Assembly: GCA_947247005.1 (NCBI GenBank)
Contig: OX365949.1
Location: 22,387,130-22,451,129 of the forward strand
DNA: 64,000 bases
Source of the DNA: Spisula solida
Taxonomy: Eukaryota > Mollusca > Bivalvia > Venerida > Mactridae
Reading direction: 5' to 3'
Every line of letters starts with the position of its first letter. Positions within the stretch are counted from its first letter, which is position 1. Shown one piece after another: positions 23,548-35,006 of the stretch. Below the pieces are notes generated by a model. The model saw only the letters and a list, made by a program, of their open reading frames with translations. It was not told the DNA's origin and ran no database searches. The position numbers and the translations under genes are program-made.

Positions 23548-23745
23548 AACTTCTCCACATGTGGAGGAAAATCAACTTCTCCACATGTGGAGGAAAATCA
23601 ACTTCTCCACATGTGGAGGAAAATCAACATTATTGTCAAGTTTTTACGGAAGGGTATAACCAGTCGTGAATTGGAATCGAAGGTTAGTTGCTGGGTAACA
23701 AATCCAGCACACTAGCCACTTGACCGTTCCCTGCTAGTATGCTGA
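23548..23745 (-). repeat. tRNA-headed SINE with triplicated CACATGTG palindrome tail
   Basis: On the minus strand a degenerate tRNA-like head (GGTCAAGTGGCTAGTG, then CTTCGATTCC) is followed by TTGTTACCC and TTATACCC segments. Three direct copies of a 26-bp unit come next, each holding the palindrome CTCCACATGTGGAG. The same head-plus-tail order with one palindrome is at 36215 and 49766. The 87-codon frame across it is spurious. Confidence 0.65.
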
Positions 23746-23876
23746 AAATGGCCTTTTTCTTGAAAATATACTTGTTGAAAATGCAATCTTCAAAATCAAA
23801 AATATGTTTTGGTCATATTGTTGAAGAGGTTGTGCTATTTTTAGGGAAAGTGCTCTCATGTCTGTTTTTCTTGTAG

Positions 23877-24008
23877 CAGTTGGTCATTCCAAAGAAGTAG
23901 ACACTGACCAGCTTCCAGAAGCTATTCTGAGAGGAAATTTCCTGCCTGTCAAGTTGGGAAGTGGAGAGCTGACGATTATAGCTTTTGATTTGGAAACTAC
24001 ATATTTGA
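23877..24008 (+). CDS. Exon carrying the FDLETT motif of DEDDh exonucleases
   Basis: The acceptor is TTTTTCTTGTAG and the donor is A|GTAAGA. It is phase 1 at both ends and continues from 21953. It encodes about 44 residues, ending LGSGELTIIAFDLETTYL. FDLETT is the Exo I motif of DnaQ-like (DEDDh) 3'-5' exonucleases, where the Asp and Glu bind the catalytic metal (family knowledge). In that family the following strand is typically a hydrophobic 'I.QI.A' segment, which the next exon provides. The function is inferred from this motif only. Confidence 0.7.
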
Positions 24009-24697
24009 GTAAGAATGAACACTATACATCCATTTTGAACCATCTACAATTTTAGCTCATACACCTATGTTTTACCTCTACAATCTGGGTTAGGTATATG
24101 GGTCTTCTGATATACTTTGCCTATTTCATCATCACATTGTGCCTGATTATTAGTCCCCTCCGGTTAAAAACTCTCTCTCTAATAAGTTTGCCCTCCGTCC
24201 AGCTGTCAAAAATCTGGATCCTGACATAACTCAAACAGTTTCAAAGGTAGGTTAATAAATTTGGTATGTGGATAGAGGGGCAATAAGGGAATTATGCTCA
24301 TCTAAACATTTTTCTTATTTTGACAAAACTCGTGGTTACCATGGCAACAGAAACATTGAAAATAATCTATAATTGTCATGGCTTAAAACAGATAGGGGAC
24401 TTCTGTATTACATGAAATTTTTAGTAACTTGTTAAAATATAAGATTCCATGATACCAGTAATGGAATTTATATACAAAATAATCTCTCCAAAGCGGCCCT
24501 CTGTAGAGCACCAACCGCTCTAAAAGAAAACCTTCAAAATTTCTATAAGCTTATATTAATCTAAATTTAACCTCTCCAAAGCAACATCCTCTATACAACA
24601 GCCAATATTTGCAACTGCCAAAGGATGCTGCTCTACAGAGGTTGTACTGTACATGTATGCATATAAACTAGAACTATTTTACATTTATATTTTACAG

Positions 24698-24774
24698 TTT
24701 GTGGTTCTGTCATACCTCACATTACCCAGATTACTGCAACAGAAGTCAATTCTAGAGACAGTTTTGAACCTTGA
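24698..24774 (+). CDS. Last readable exon of the exonuclease-motif gene, stops early
   Basis: The acceptor is TATATTTTACAG. Its phase fits the exon at 23877. It encodes about 25 residues (CGSVIPHITQITATEVNSRD then SFEP) and hits TGA at 24772. The ITQITA segment fits the second strand of a DnaQ fold. A complete domain needs roughly 160 residues with Exo II and Exo III motifs, which are absent. In the same frame further stops follow soon after. Either the gene is decayed, the locus makes a truncated protein, or an unseen splice removes this stop. AATAAA signals occur near 25256 and 25381. Confidence 0.55.
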
Positions 24775-26095
24775 ACACCTGAAAGTGATCTATAGACGAT
24801 CAGGAGAAGATGGTCTTCGGGACTGCTTTATAGCAAATAACACTGAGGGTCACTAGTTCTGAAAAAAGTTCATGAGGAAGTGATTTAATATTGGGTCAGT
24901 TCTTTGATTCGTAAAACTTGCTAGGTCTTACTAGCAACCTCCTTATTGTGGCTGCAACAAAATAATGTAAAGATCCTTTGCGCTATATATAACTCTAGTG
25001 AACAAACTCTTACTTAGTTTAAGACTGAAAAATGTATACTTTGTAAGATATTCAAGAAACATTGCCATATTTCTACTTTCGGTTTGCAAGGTCATTGATG
25101 ATCATGGATTTTTTGCATGATACAAGTTCATGAATTTGTTCCATAATTATTTCTTTGCAAGAGTTTGTTCCTTATACTATTGGCTATGTCCCCTACAACA
25201 AACTCTGGCTTTTAATGCCATGTTGACTTTGTTTGTAAACGAGTAAGATTTGCAATAAAAATGCTGTCTACCTTCAATAAATTCACTTTATCAATATTTA
25301 TTTTGGGTTGAACTTCAAGAGTACATGTAGTGCATCATAATATTATGTTTACTGTACCCAACACATTTCAATTTTAAGAATAAAATGCTTTTTAAAAAAA
25401 CATGCTCAATCTCATTATAAATTATCCTCCGATTCCTTAAATTGTGTGTACTTGGTTGTCAGTCGACACGCAACGTAATCCAATATTTAAATCGTACGGT
25501 TCAATGAATATTTCCATTGGACTGCGAAAATAACCATTTAACGAATTGCACGAGGAAACGGTGAAACAGCTGAAAATAACATTACACGCGGTCATTTCCA
25601 TTAAGTTCTTGACCTGTTAATCCCCAAAAACACAAACGAGAATATGTGTCTAAATTGACGTTATCAACACGGGCGTCTCAATGTTGCACTAAGTTACTGT
25701 TTGAATATAATTTAATGACGTTTCAATAAGTAAATTACGTGCCATGCAATCATTAAACCTCTTCACGTTTTTTGAGTCATGTTTCACTTGTTAATCTTTC
25801 CGTTTATTGCCAACGTCGTTTATCTGCAATGACTGGTCGGATTTCAACGTACATGGATACGGTTAACTGACACAGAGATTGTCCATCAAACGTGACGTCA
25901 ATGCGACAAAAAACAGTGAGTGCATATGTTACCTGGCACATAACTATACGCGGTTCAAAAGAGTCATTTCGTTTACATCGGGTAAGCATGAAAATATCGG
26001 ATATTCAACGCTGTTCAAATATAAGTAGGCACCTCTCGTTTTGTTGATAATAATATGGGTATACACGATACTGATGATACAGTTGATACTGATTT
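24775..26095. other. 3' flank of the exonuclease-motif gene, no further gene
   Basis: AT-rich sequence with candidate polyadenylation signals (AATAAA near 25256 and 25381). Between 24020 and 24650, in the preceding intron, there are remnants of interspersed repeats (a CTCTACAGAGG hairpin with GTTGTACTGT). Nothing coding is supported. Confidence 0.4.
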
Positions 26096-26100
26096 ATTTT

Positions 26101-26345
26101 AGGTTGATTGTGAAACAAGTGTTTCGAAATTTAATTTTATATTAATCACTCTCGACACCTTATTCCTGATGTTATCCATCACCACAAGAGTATGAGAGAG
26201 ATGCAAACTTTTCCTATTACGCTGAGCATTTTGCAAGGGAAATAATGGTACTATTTAATTCGTGTTTGATGTGACGCGGCTTGTGATCGAACCAGGGACC
26301 TCCCGCACTCGAAGCGGACGCTTTACCACTGACAAGTTGGCGACC
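26101..26345 (-). repeat. tRNA-headed SINE (same family as 20468)
   Basis: On the minus strand it has a head with GTAAAGCGTCCGCTTCGAG, then GGTCCCTGGTTCGATC (B box). The body contains CCCTTGCAAAATG, and the tail ends at CTTGTTTCACAATC. It shares body order with 20468-20735. A matching tail fragment (TTGTTTCACAATCGACC) also lies near 56006. Confidence 0.7.
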
Positions 26346-27559
26346 AACTCAATTCATCAGACTTTACATGAACATGTCTGACACCCACATAATCAAAAAC
26401 AGAAGTCAAACATACAAATAATCGAGGGAATGTAAACAGGACTACACCTTGTGTAAATGTTTTAAAGGCAACTTGGCGACACAATTAAGACTGCCAAGCC
26501 TAAAAGGAAAACTCGGCCCTAATTAATAGAGCGAAAACGTCATCCACTAAGACTGGCATCAGACGGTAACACATGGAGGCTAAACATTGTATGTGTTAAA
26601 CTGCACATATTTTTTTCCGGGAAATTAATACACGTGGCGAGTATCTCTCTGAAGTGTAACTGTCATGTTTGATTTACGAGAATGCGTCGAATTTATCCAA
26701 AATTGCTTCAGTCAATGAAGCCAAGGTGTTGAAACAAAAGAAACGACGTCGTTAGCGCCGTAGAGTGTGCGCCGAGCGGACCTACTGCAGGTGCAATAAA
26801 ACCACGCAAACGTTTAATACTTAAGATATCAACATCAAAGTGTGCAATTACAATATTACAATGATAACGTATCTCTTAAAATGACAGTGTACGACAATAC
26901 AATAAAAATCAATGTTCGCGACTTTTGCGGACCACCCTAAGGTAAACATGGGTCTTTCAGACATGTGCCGATAAACAAACCACACCAAACTATAGTTTTC
27001 GCAAAAACTCAGCCAAAAGGTCGGGATTATCGAGGTATATCTTTCAATACGGATATGACAATCACCTACAATCTATCAGCCATTTAATCTAGGCCACTTC
27101 CCTTGTAAATGGAGAGAAGGGCCTGTCGTACTATGCGTTTAAGTATCGTAGTGATCACCATCTAGGTGATGTAATCCAGACTAAGAAAATATGAAATGCA
27201 CAGCTCTACCCCCAAATCACAGAGAAATACTTTTTCACAAAGATCTAAATAAACATGCATTTTTATATCTTTGCTTTTCATGTTTCCCTTCACACAAATA
27301 TTCTGATACAAAATTCTCTGACTTTTACCCTGACCCATGAGCATTTCCGTAAATTTTTATAACGATTGGGCTTTCAAGCATGATTTCGTTTGGAAATATT
27401 ATGACAAAATACCATATAGAACAGTACATTTTTAGGGCAACAGTTAAGATAATTCATAGCAAAAAGTTATAATAATTCATAATTGTCCCGAGCGAGTATA
27501 CCGAGCGAGGAATATTTTTCTTTTTTTTAATTTTAATTCCAAAGACATTTGGAAGCCCT
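26346..27559. other. Non-coding flank left of the giant inverted-repeat element
   Basis: No supported gene. A small GAGCGAG hairpin lies near 27487-27510 (CGAGCGAGTATACCGAGCGAGG). The segment ends where the shared terminal sequence GTATTAGTG begins at 27560. Confidence 0.4.
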
Positions 27560-27573
27560 GTATTAGTGTTTTA

Positions 27574-28575
27574 TATGGAAAGCCGGAGTTCACCTTTTGC
27601 AAGTTCGCTCTTTAATCTATATGAATGTTCATTTTTTGTCAGTTCGTAAGTTCGCAAGTTCGTAAGTTCGCATTTTGGCATGTTCGCAAGTTGGTAACTT
27701 CGTCACTTGTATAGTTCGGAAGTTTGTAATTTTGCAAGTTCGTAACATCGTCAATTGGACAGTTTGGAGCTTGGTTAGTTCGCAATTTCGTAAGTGCGTA
27801 ACTTCAACAATTGAATGCGTCCACATTGCCCGTGTTCCGAACTTCCGAACCTGCTTATTCAAAATGTGCAAGTTCGCTACTACAGTCATAAACTTTACAT
27901 CGGGGATATATATGTGCAGATCTACATGATTTATTAGCAGAAGTATATCCAACTTGCGAACTGACTAATTCGTAGCATTTCCTAACTAGCGTCTAAGTTC
28001 CGAACTGTCGAACTGCACATTTCGCACGTTCGTCAGTTCACACTGTGTGTGTAACGTTATATATGATTCTCACAAATCGTTTAAATTGTTGCAAACTGAC
28101 ATTTATCCGTTTAAAAACAGAATTACAGCGTTACGGACATCGTTCTTCATACACGCTGGTTGTTTCCCCATTTATATCACAAGATTATTCTACAAAAAGC
28201 AAGTTTAAAAATGAACTAGCGAACCATACAAATCTGCAGGTTCGTAGGTTCGTCAGTTCACTCTTTATGTATATGATTCTGTTCTATTCCATTCTCATAT
28301 GAAGATAGAGTGAACTGTCAGATTTCGCAAATTTGAGCAATCTGTGAAATGTATCCGTTTTAAAACAGAATCACAACATTAGTGACATCGTTCTTAGTAC
28401 GTACTGCTAGTTACCCCATTTATATATCAAGAATATTGTACGAAAAAGCATTTTTGACGAACATGACAAATATTCATTTTTGCTAGTTCGACGAACATGA
28501 CAATTAAAAATGAATTATTCATTTTGCTAGTTCGTGATAATCCAATCAAACAAGCCGTACTAGCTGTGGTTAGGT
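27574..28575. repeat. Left long inverted-repeat zone, copy 1
   Basis: It starts TATGGAAAGCCGGAGTTCACC. The first 450 bases are filled with irregularly spaced AGTTCGTAAG and AGTTCGCAAG words. Two diverged direct copies of about 120 bases then lie roughly 250 bases apart (near 28098 and 28348), each with ATCCGTTTTAAA-type and GACATCGTTCTT words. The inner end GTGATAATCCAATCAAA pairs with the right zone. Frames across it read repetitive Phe-Val-Thr-Ser peptides and are not genes. Confidence 0.8.
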
Positions 28576-29029
28576 ATGAAACCACGCCCCCTTCTCATGC
28601 GGAATCCTTTGGCAATATACTCCATGTTGTTCAACGTTCAACACGCTTGATGCAAAATATTAAATCATTAAATTACTCGGTGATATATCTATTATATATC
28701 TTTTTCTTCGTTATAAGACAAGGAAGCACAGCCAAACAGTACTTATATGTAGTGACAGAAGGTATTGTAAACTGCTAATATGTTCTTTCATTGATTATTT
28801 TCTGCCATTGTATTCGTCTCATATTTCCGTGGTACCCGTATTTCCGTGGAAGAGATATTACAGGTGTGTGCACCATGCACGCACCTTAGTCAACATAGTA
28901 AGTAAATAAAGTAATAAGTAAAGTACGTATATAAATATATATTACGAGGCAAACATATTTTCAATGGTTTGAAAAGGTTAAAGTACAAGTCCTCGCCCTT
29001 CGGGCTTCCCCCGCCCCATAGGAGTGCAC

Positions 29030-29611
29030 ACCAGCAGTCAAGGAAGCCTCCTACAAAGCCATGGTTCGTCCCATCATTGAGAATGCGGCCAAAGTATGGG
29101 ATCCTACCCAAGCGAGCCACAACAAGAGGCTTGAACAAGTACAACGCCAAGCAGCCCAATTTGTCCACGACTACTCAATAACGACCCCAGGATGCTAAAA
29201 GACCTGAAATGGGAGTCCCTTGACAAAGCAGGCTGTGCATGGTGTACAAAATACAGAATGGGCTTGTAGACATCATGGCAGACACATACTTTCACAAGAG
29301 TGATGCCAAGACACGTGGCCAACACCGCCTTTACTAGAAAAGGGTCCATGACCAGACCCTCGCCAGCACATTCTTTGTGAGGACTGTGCCAGAATGGAAA
29401 CTCCTCCCAGCTTCGACATTCTCGGCGCCAAGGTTAGACGCCTTCAAGACCCGACTACATGAGTAGACATCAGTGCTGTGTACATGTATATAGTTTTAAA
29501 TCAGTTTTGGACTATTTTAAATTTTTGACTCTGTACACCATCACCATGCATATAAAGTTGAGCTAATTACGCCTATTAAGTGCCCAGCTCAGTACACGGA
29601 AGAAGAAGAAG
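29030..29611 (+). pseudogene. CR1/jockey-like LINE 3' end, copy 1
   Basis: This is the C-terminal end of a non-LTR reverse transcriptase. The frame from about 29037 reads VKEASYKAMVRPIIENAAKV, then WDPTQ and KRLEQVQRQAAQFV, classic for CR1-like elements. It is broken by frameshifts and stops (first TAA near 29186). Later frames contain DLKWESL, LCMVYKIQNGLVDI and VRTVPEWKLLP. The tail has a GAAGAAGAAG run. The 5' part is missing, as in typical truncated insertions. The copy at 42758 shares the same insertion point, so it predates the duplication. Confidence 0.8.
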
Positions 29612-29844
29612 ATAGCTGGGGCTTGGTTTCAATTGAATGCTGCAATGCATTTAGATGTAGGTTAATATGTTGGAAAGGTTGTTGGTGTCCCAGTAACTGC
29701 AGACACTTGCCAATCATGCGATCTAGACTACTAGTCCTATCCACAGGTGTACCGCTGTATCTCTCTGGTATGTAGGGTCTAAAAGTAAACTAGACAGGCT
29801 GCTGTCTCCAAATGTCTGCTGATGGTCCAGTCCCGTATGATAAC

Positions 29845-30060
29845 GTGGCAGGGTGGTCAAGTGGATAACACTCTTGGCTACTGATCAAGAGGTTCCTGGT
29901 TCGAATCGCAGCCAGGGCACTTGGTCATTTCTGAAACGCTTTTCAGTGTTTCCCACCCAACTAGTGACAATTAAACCGGTTGGAAACACAGAGGTAGTCT
30001 CGCATGTATCAGTGCTATACACCAGATTTAGCAGTGATTTTTAGTACAACACTGACCATA
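29845..30060 (+). repeat. tRNA-headed SINE, copy 1
   Basis: The head has GGTGGTCAAGTGGATAAC (A box) and CCTGGTTCGAATCGC (B box), with a CTTGGCTACTGATCAAG anticodon region. The body holds TTTCCCACCCAACTAGTG, related by inversion to 18095. It lies 234 bases after the LINE tail. Confidence 0.65.
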
Positions 30061-30183
30061 TCAGTTTTCTTTAGTAATTTGTAAAACCAATTTTGTGACA
30101 GTTGACCAAACTGATACACGTTTGTTAATATCACATTACCCTGGACACGCTATAGCACTTTTGACTACCTCAGTTGACAGCAA

Positions 30184-30693
30184 ACAAAGACCTAAATATA
30201 CAAATATTGGAAAAATCTACTGGATCTCAAAATATCTTGCGGCAGTTTTCTGAAATCTCGCGAAATCTCGTTTGTTCTTAAAACCTTATAACTCCTGTTT
30301 TAATATATATAGGAAAAAACTACTAAATTAATGGAATATATTTATTATTCTGCTTTAAAATGATACCCAATTTATTGAAATCAGTCAAAGAATAAAATAA
30401 TATACATCAAAGAGCCAGACCTACTCTCAATTTAATGGAAATTCCAATTTTATCAGAAAATACCTGATCTGCCTCAGTCAAACAGTATTTTTTTGAAGCC
30501 TCTCAGAGATAGAAAAAAATAAGTAACATCATGCAGTAGAAAAAGCTTAGCTCTTCAAAATGTGATATTGGTCATTAAAAAAGGTTGACAAACAAAAGTG
30601 ATCATGCAAAATATCATAATCTGCTGCATGCTATTTTGCTATTTCTCTCTGTTTTCAATTAAGTGTCCAATCTGTATATATTTAGGTCTTTGT
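30184..30693. mobile_element. 510-bp MITE-like element, copy 1
   Basis: Inverted ends ACAAAGACCTAAATATA (left) and its inverse (right) extend with minor differences to ATTGGA, about 28 bases in all. The interior is AT-rich and non-coding. GCAA occurs just outside both ends, a possible but unproven target duplication. Confidence 0.6.
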
Positions 30694-30813
30694 CGCAAAC
30701 AAACTACATTGACATTAGCTATATAGTATTGTCTCCACATTTTAAGTTTAATTGATTTGATTATTATAGTTTTCCTCACAAAAAATATTAATAATTGTAT
30801 TTCATAATTTCAG

Positions 30814-30893
30814 TAATACACAGATTTATGTTTGGGGTCCAGTGCACTGGAGAAGAGGATTGGTTCAGAGAACAGTTAGCTGACATGTTGTGA
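30814..30893 (+). CDS. Possible C-terminal coding exon, copy 1
   Basis: After an acceptor (TTTCATAATTTCAG) an open frame reads IHRFMFGVQCTGEEDWFREQ then LADML and stops at TGA 30891-30893. Protein-like composition and a good acceptor are the only evidence. A donor-like AAG|GTACAA follows at about 30921, after the stop. The copy at 44546-44625 is preserved. I recognise no family and found no upstream exon. Confidence 0.35.
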
Positions 30894-30999
30894 ACTTGTG
30901 AAAGTGGAGACTAAGTCTAAGGTACAAATTTTACTCAATTTTGCTTTTGGTCTACTTGGTTCTTATCCATGTAAGAAGTGTCCTACCATTGTGTTTTTA

Positions 31000-31430
31000 T
31001 ACCCCCCCCCCCGCCGCACAATGTCAATGAGTTGTAAGGGGGTATACTGGGTTCAGCTTGTCTGTCCGTAGACACATGCTTGTGGACGCAACTTCTCCTA
31101 CAGTTTTTGCAGCATTTCCTTCAAACTTTAACTGATGCACAACCTCAACATGTAGATGTGCATAAAATAAGAATAAGCTGCAATGATTTTTGCCACGTGG
31201 GGGTATTTTAGTCTGACGAATGGAGACAGTTGTAGTTGGTCAAGTCACAGGGTATTGAAACATATTTTGGTTAAATAGTGTCTTATAAAATAAATTTTAC
31301 AATGTCTTGTTATACGTGATATAATCTATATGAAACTTGGTCACTATGATCATCTCAACAAATCTGTATTTTGATTAATTAGCATATTTTATTTTACCCC
31401 TACTACATGTAGGTTAGTCTAGTTATTTTT
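31000..31430 (+). repeat. Mollusc interspersed repeat with poly-C start
   Basis: It begins TATACCCCCCC-GCCGCAC and has GGGGGTATACTGGG, a short CTGTCCG word and CAACTTCTCC, in the style of other bivalve repeats here. The C run is 11 in this copy and 14 in the copy at about 44733. It is non-coding. Confidence 0.5.
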
Positions 31431-31444
31431 TTATCAATTTTCAG

Positions 31445-31522
31445 GCCATTTTATCTAAATGCGGATGTCTGAATGTAAGTTCTGCAATCATGATGTGTGA
31501 CATGGTGCCAATAATCTGGATT
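31445..31522 (+). CDS. Possible exon A, copy 1
   Basis: A 78-base open segment lies between an acceptor (TCAATTTTCAG) and a donor (ATT|GTAAGT). A second donor at 31475 is also GTAAGT. It reads AILSKCGCLNVSSAIMMCDM and VPIIWI in phase 0 and joins in frame to the possible exon at 32321. It is short, so chance is not excluded. Conserved in copy 2 at 45180-45257. Confidence 0.3.
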
Positions 31523-31639
31523 GTAAGTTCATATGCACTTTCATACTTAATACATGTATACTTTATATTTGTATATATGCAATGCTTTTGCATTTCTTTC
31601 ATTTTATTGTTAACCTTACATGAGCTTTCCATTTGTTGT

Positions 31640-32130
31640 TTGGCATTGGGACATCTGACAGTATTGAAATGGATAATTTACCCTTTCACATTGGCTTGGT
31701 CCCATGCAGTCATTAAATAGAGTTTGTCACCATACTCCCTGATACAAAGTATATCAGGGGCAACATTGGAGTCAAGCTTGAGGTCGGTCAGTTGTTTGGT
31801 CCAGCAAATTTTGTTCAGGCTATTTCTTAGTAACCAATTGTTGGATTTCAACAAACTTTGCATGACTGATCAGTACCAAGCCGAGTTGTGAACATCGTCG
31901 GCACACTTGGTCTGATTATTTTTAAGGGAGTTATTGCCCTTTGTTTTTTTATCCTAACAAATGTTGTCCTCACTATTTCTTTTCATCATTATTTGGATTT
32001 TAACAAAACATTCAGTAACTGATCAGCACCAAGTCATATCAATTTTAAGGGAGTTATGGCCCTTTGTTTTTGACACTGATTTTGTTTGGTTGGATTTCAA
32101 TGAAACTGTGCATGACTGATCCAGATTCAG
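31640..32130. repeat. Diverged mollusc repeat, copy 1
   Basis: Two related subunits contain AAGGGAGTTATTGCCCTTTG and GGAGTTATGGCCCTTTG, with GGATTTCAACAAA-type words and CATGACTGATC. It is a common style of bivalve interspersed repeat. Open frames across it are incidental. Confidence 0.5.
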
Positions 32131-32320
32131 TGGATAGTCAAATAATGATAACTGCATGCATAGTAGTACACAGTACTAAGTATCAAAACATAAATTTACT
32201 CATAACATGATTGTGTGCCTCATATAATACAGTTAGAGATTACATTTATTTCTATGTGTCTATTCTCATGTATATTGTTTGTACATGTATACTAATTAAT
32301 ACATTGCATTTCACTTTCAG

Positions 32321-32363
32321 GCTTTGTTGGCATCAATTATGAATCATGTCAGTAACAAACAGG
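32321..32363 (+). CDS. Possible exon B, copy 1
   Basis: An acceptor (TTTCACTTTCAG) opens a frame reading ALLASIIMNHVSNKQ in the phase left by 31522. The donor is uncertain (A|GTAACA at 32351, or G|GTTCTA at 32363), and neither gives the phase required by 33253. Treat as tentative. Confidence 0.25.
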
Positions 32364-33252
32364 GTTCTATGACAATGATATCATATTCATTATGTCATAG
32401 AAAAGAGACAGCAAATTTTAGTTGAGGCCTACTTCATATACACTAAGAGCTACAGATAGTCAAACAGACTTTAGATGTACAATGACAGTGGTATTCCACA
32501 TATTAAATATTTTATCAGTAAGTAATCATATTTGTTTTTCAAATGCATAAGTATGTCTCCCACATATCGGTATAATATTATTGTGTCTGGGGGACAGGCA
32601 AATTGATTTTGTCTCTCTGGATGGGTGTCACAAATTGTGTCCACACTATTTCTCCTTAACCATTGGTTGTATTTCAATGCAACTTCACATGAAGTACCTA
32701 CCTAGTTGTTCATATTGTCAGGAATTATATGTTGTATTTTGGGGGTAAAAAAACCTTCTAAATTTACTTTTTGGGTCAACAAATATTACAGTAACAATTT
32801 AAATTGTGTGTTTTTAATAATAAATATAATCTGTGGAATAAGTTTTTCATATCATAGTTGATTTATCACATAACCTGCTGCAGCCTAGCTGTGCCATAAA
32901 GATGTGCCGGAAATTGCTCTCAGAAGGTTAGCCAATTCCAACTTCGTCAAGACTTTTAGCTCATTGTACCGCTAAATTTTGGTTGAAACATACCTAGTAT
33001 CACAACATTATCATTTTGAAAGACACATGTAATGAGCCTTCTCTATGTGAAAGGTTATGTGATAAGAAGAATCTTCCATTCTTACAATATTTGAGACAAA
33101 ACAAAAAATTAAAAAGTGATAGTGTGACTTTTAACATGTTTAACATTCACAAGAAGTGGTGTTGTAGATAGCAACAGTACTTTCAAAGTTACTATGCTTA
33201 ATGTAAATTAAGTAATTGAAATTATTGTTTAAAATATCTTCATAATTTACAG

Positions 33253-33379
33253 CTTATCTGGTAGAACCATTAAGACGCCACATGGATTAAACATCATTTG
33301 GTGTGAATACATTGTAATTAGGAAACTACATCAGACAAGAAAGCTTCAACAACCATCTCAAGTGTGTGCTCTAAACCAG
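33253..33379 (+). CDS. Coding-like exon C, copy 1
   Basis: A 127-base segment has a good acceptor (CATAATTTACAG) and a strong donor (CCAG|GTATCT). One frame is open throughout and reads LSGRTIKTPHGLNIIWCEYI then VIRKLHQTRKLQQPSQVCAL, ending NQ. It needs two upstream bases. The opposite strand is full of stops. It is conserved at 46988-47114. I recognise no family. It could be a real exon of a gene carried by the element. Confidence 0.45.
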
Positions 33380-35005
33380 GTATCTATTCTGTTTTATAAT
33401 CAGTGTTAACTAAGAACATGTTGTGACAAAGACAGTTATCTGACAACTTTAAGCTTTTTGGCTTCATGCATTTTCATAAAAGAGTATTATTGACACTGCA
33501 TGCGCTTATTTATTATAACACAGTACTTAAATTATCCTCAAGAAACAACTGACACTATGTCCTGAGAAATGATTTTGGATTTGAACCTAAGCCCTTAACC
33601 CATTCATTTAGTACACTATGGACTACATACATAACAGGCAGATACTAATAAATGTATTGATAATTTCTGTGTTAAATATTCAATCTTTATTTATTTGCAT
33701 GTATGTTATGATATATGTTTTTGATCTCATTAATTTTGTCTCCTGGGGAGACATATTGATTTTTACTGTCACAAAGTTTGTCTGCGTCTTTTTTTCTTAA
33801 CCACTGGCTCGATTTCGATTTCCTTTCACTGTACAACTTATTGCAAGACTTCAATTCAACGTGTACTCCTTATTGCGATAACCGGAAGTTGACTCGTTTA
33901 TACACTGTGATTAATGTATGTCTTCTATGCATATGTTCATATTTGAAGTCTGCTGTGAGAAGTGTGTTTGGAGCTGAAGTTTTGAAAAACAATTCTACAA
34001 TGTAATAACAAAATAAAGGATGTTGAATGTGCAGATTCTATTGCTAACAGTGGAGTTATGGCTCTCTAAAATATTTTTATCTAGAGTCATAAAGTGTAAA
34101 CGACTGTTGGTTTGAAATGTATTGTACATTTGTGCATTACATGGTTTAATACTGTTATAAATGTGAACAATAGCAGCAGAGATATTGTCCATGGGCTATG
34201 AACAAAGAGTTAGGCCACAATGGCTTTTGTCTGTAAATCTCAATTTAAGTAGAATGTCAGGACTGTTTGAAAATTATTTCCTGATAAGCTGCATAATGTG
34301 TTCCAATATTGAGTATTGCCTGAGGTCAGTCGGTTTGTTGGGCTATGTATATTTGTCAGCGCTAATTCTCAGTAACCATTGATTGGATTTCAATGAAACT
34401 ATGTATGACTTATAAGAACTATGTCTGGTTTTTCTACTTAAAAGTTTTGAAGGATTCATCAGTACCAAACCTATGCTAAGTTTTGCACATCAGCATACTT
34501 CTAATGCTTGCAGTATCTGGGGTATTCATCACATTCAGTGTTATTTCTTGTTATAAGTAACATTGTATTAATGTATCCTATGCAACAACTATTCTACAAA
34601 TGGGTTTCACAACTTCATGATATGGTATTTTCTCCAATGGAAGTTATGTATGTGTATATTAGATGTTCCTTACTTGTTTGAATATACATGTAGGGTTAAT
34701 TCAGTATTCAATCTACACTATAGGCAGAGAATTTGACACAACTCAACCTGCTATTGGCATAATTTCACAGCTAATTTATTGTCTATATTTATAACCCCAG
34801 TTGTATGTTTTCATAAGGTGGAAGTATCACGAAGACGCGCGAGGTGTAATACCAACACAAATCTTAATCTAAAGGACCGATATTGCTCAATTTGTTCGCA
34901 GAAATTTATACATTCAAAGCAAGTACCTCGTAATATATTCATGCATTAAGGTCAGGATCAGGTCAAATTCTCTGTGCTATACTCATCATACCAAATGTAG
35001 CATTT
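33380..35005. other. Non-coding interior of unit copy 1
   Basis: It contains a weak tRNA-like B box on the minus strand near 33575 and fragments of GTCTCCTGGGGAGACA-type mollusc repeat (33739-33870). Open frames near 33618-34382 are short and lack supporting splice or start context. Nothing else is supported. Confidence 0.4.
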
Positions 35006-35006
35006 T

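Noticed and set aside
27629..27952. Frames reading Phe-Val-Thr-Ser or Leu-Arg-Thr repeats in the inverted-repeat ends
   Set aside because: They are translations of irregular AGTTCG words; similar frames appear at 41202-41675 and 54993-55541 for the same reason.
28969..29181. Pro/Arg-rich frames around the LINE fragment
   Set aside because: They are wrong-frame shadows. The reverse-transcriptase similarity lies in another frame of the same bases.
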